DNA from: JAKVCB01 sp965243695
GTDB taxonomy: Bacteria > Planctomycetota > Planctomycetia > Pirellulales > Lacipirellulaceae
Length of the DNA stretch: 64,000 bases
Direction of reading: 5' to 3'
Assembly: GCA_965243695.1 (NCBI GenBank)
Contig: CBDEWC010000026.1
Location: 161,679-225,678, forward strand
The notes under the pieces are model-generated. The model saw nothing but the letters and a program-made list of their open reading frames with translations, was not told the DNA's origin and did no database searches. The position numbers and the translations under genes are program-made. Shown here piece after piece: positions 63,950 through 64,000 of the stretch (positions are counted from its first letter, which is position 1; each line of letters begins with the position of its first letter).

Positions 63950-64000
63950 ATGTTTGGCAGGACGCATACAATCTGGCGACTGTTGGTGTTGTTTGGCGTC
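63950..64000 (+). CDS. partial CDS, N-terminus of a membrane or exported protein
   Basis: An ATG seven bases after a TATAAT box opens a frame that reaches the window edge after 17 codons (MFGRTHTIWRLLVLFGV). The basic start followed by a hydrophobic run looks like a signal anchor or a first transmembrane helix. No family can be named. The promoter position suggests leaderless translation. Confidence 0.5.
   Translation, partial: MFGRTHTIWRLLVLFGV

Overview
The window looks like chromosomal DNA of a marine-type planctomycete (Pirellulales-like). The sequence evidence is six secreted proteins with PEP-CTERM-type C-termini, planctomycete-style dockerin pairs (GDYxxxGxVDxxDYxxW), a LEPR-XLL N-terminal signature on a giant surface protein, a remnant of a DUF1559 pseudopilin, many BNR and sugar-acting secreted proteins, and frequent lack of strong Shine-Dalgarno sites. 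No tRNA, rRNA, CRISPR array, phage or insertion sequence was found.

Region 1 (1-19.2 kb) is catabolic. It holds several secreted, probably glycan-acting proteins: a five-bladed-propeller protein, a GH67-N-like protein, a BNR_4 protein, a LamG/DUF4091/HEAT protein and a five-Asp-box sialidase-like protein. Among them are cytosolic small-molecule enzymes: an ornithine-cyclodeaminase-family reductase overlapping a Cys/Thr proline-racemase-family dehydratase (together a plausible trans-3-hydroxy-L-proline route), an enolase-superfamily sugar-acid dehydratase, a class III aminotransferase and a ceramidase-like hydrolase.

Region 2 (19.65-33.0 kb, minus strand) is the most striking part. It reads as one gene of about 13.4 kb, roughly 4,450 codons, for a secreted multimodular enzyme. 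The order is LEPR-XLL, CBM2-like, dockerin, three Calx-beta domains (the third enclosing a GH18 chitinase), four copies of a histidine-rich ~228-residue domain I do not recognise, interspersed tryptophan-rich repeats, a GH81 glucanase split by a dockerin, a clan-A-like barrel, and a C-terminal endonuclease/exonuclease/phosphatase domain. The reading frame is broken four times, each time at a place where two repeat variants are merged into a hybrid. That points to assembly error in near-identical repeats, or to recombination between them.

Region 3 (33.4-48.3 kb) is transport and central metabolism: a Tat-exported multicopper oxidase with a TolC-type channel, a long-form GAPDH, a dicarboxylate/amino-acid symporter fused to its own periplasmic binding domain, a tungstate-type ABC operon (tupBCA), a cupin, two MFS transporters and an FAD monooxygenase.

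Region 4 (48.3-58.4 kb) is a run of PEP-CTERM proteins, including a matrixin metalloprotease and a trio of paralogues, several with clear intrinsic terminators. Region 5 (58.6-64 kb) holds a thioesterase, a secreted protein, an esterase, an FAD monooxygenase, and a decayed fragment of a related monooxygenase that carries a 14-bp tandem repeat. The right edge starts a new gene from a near-consensus promoter.
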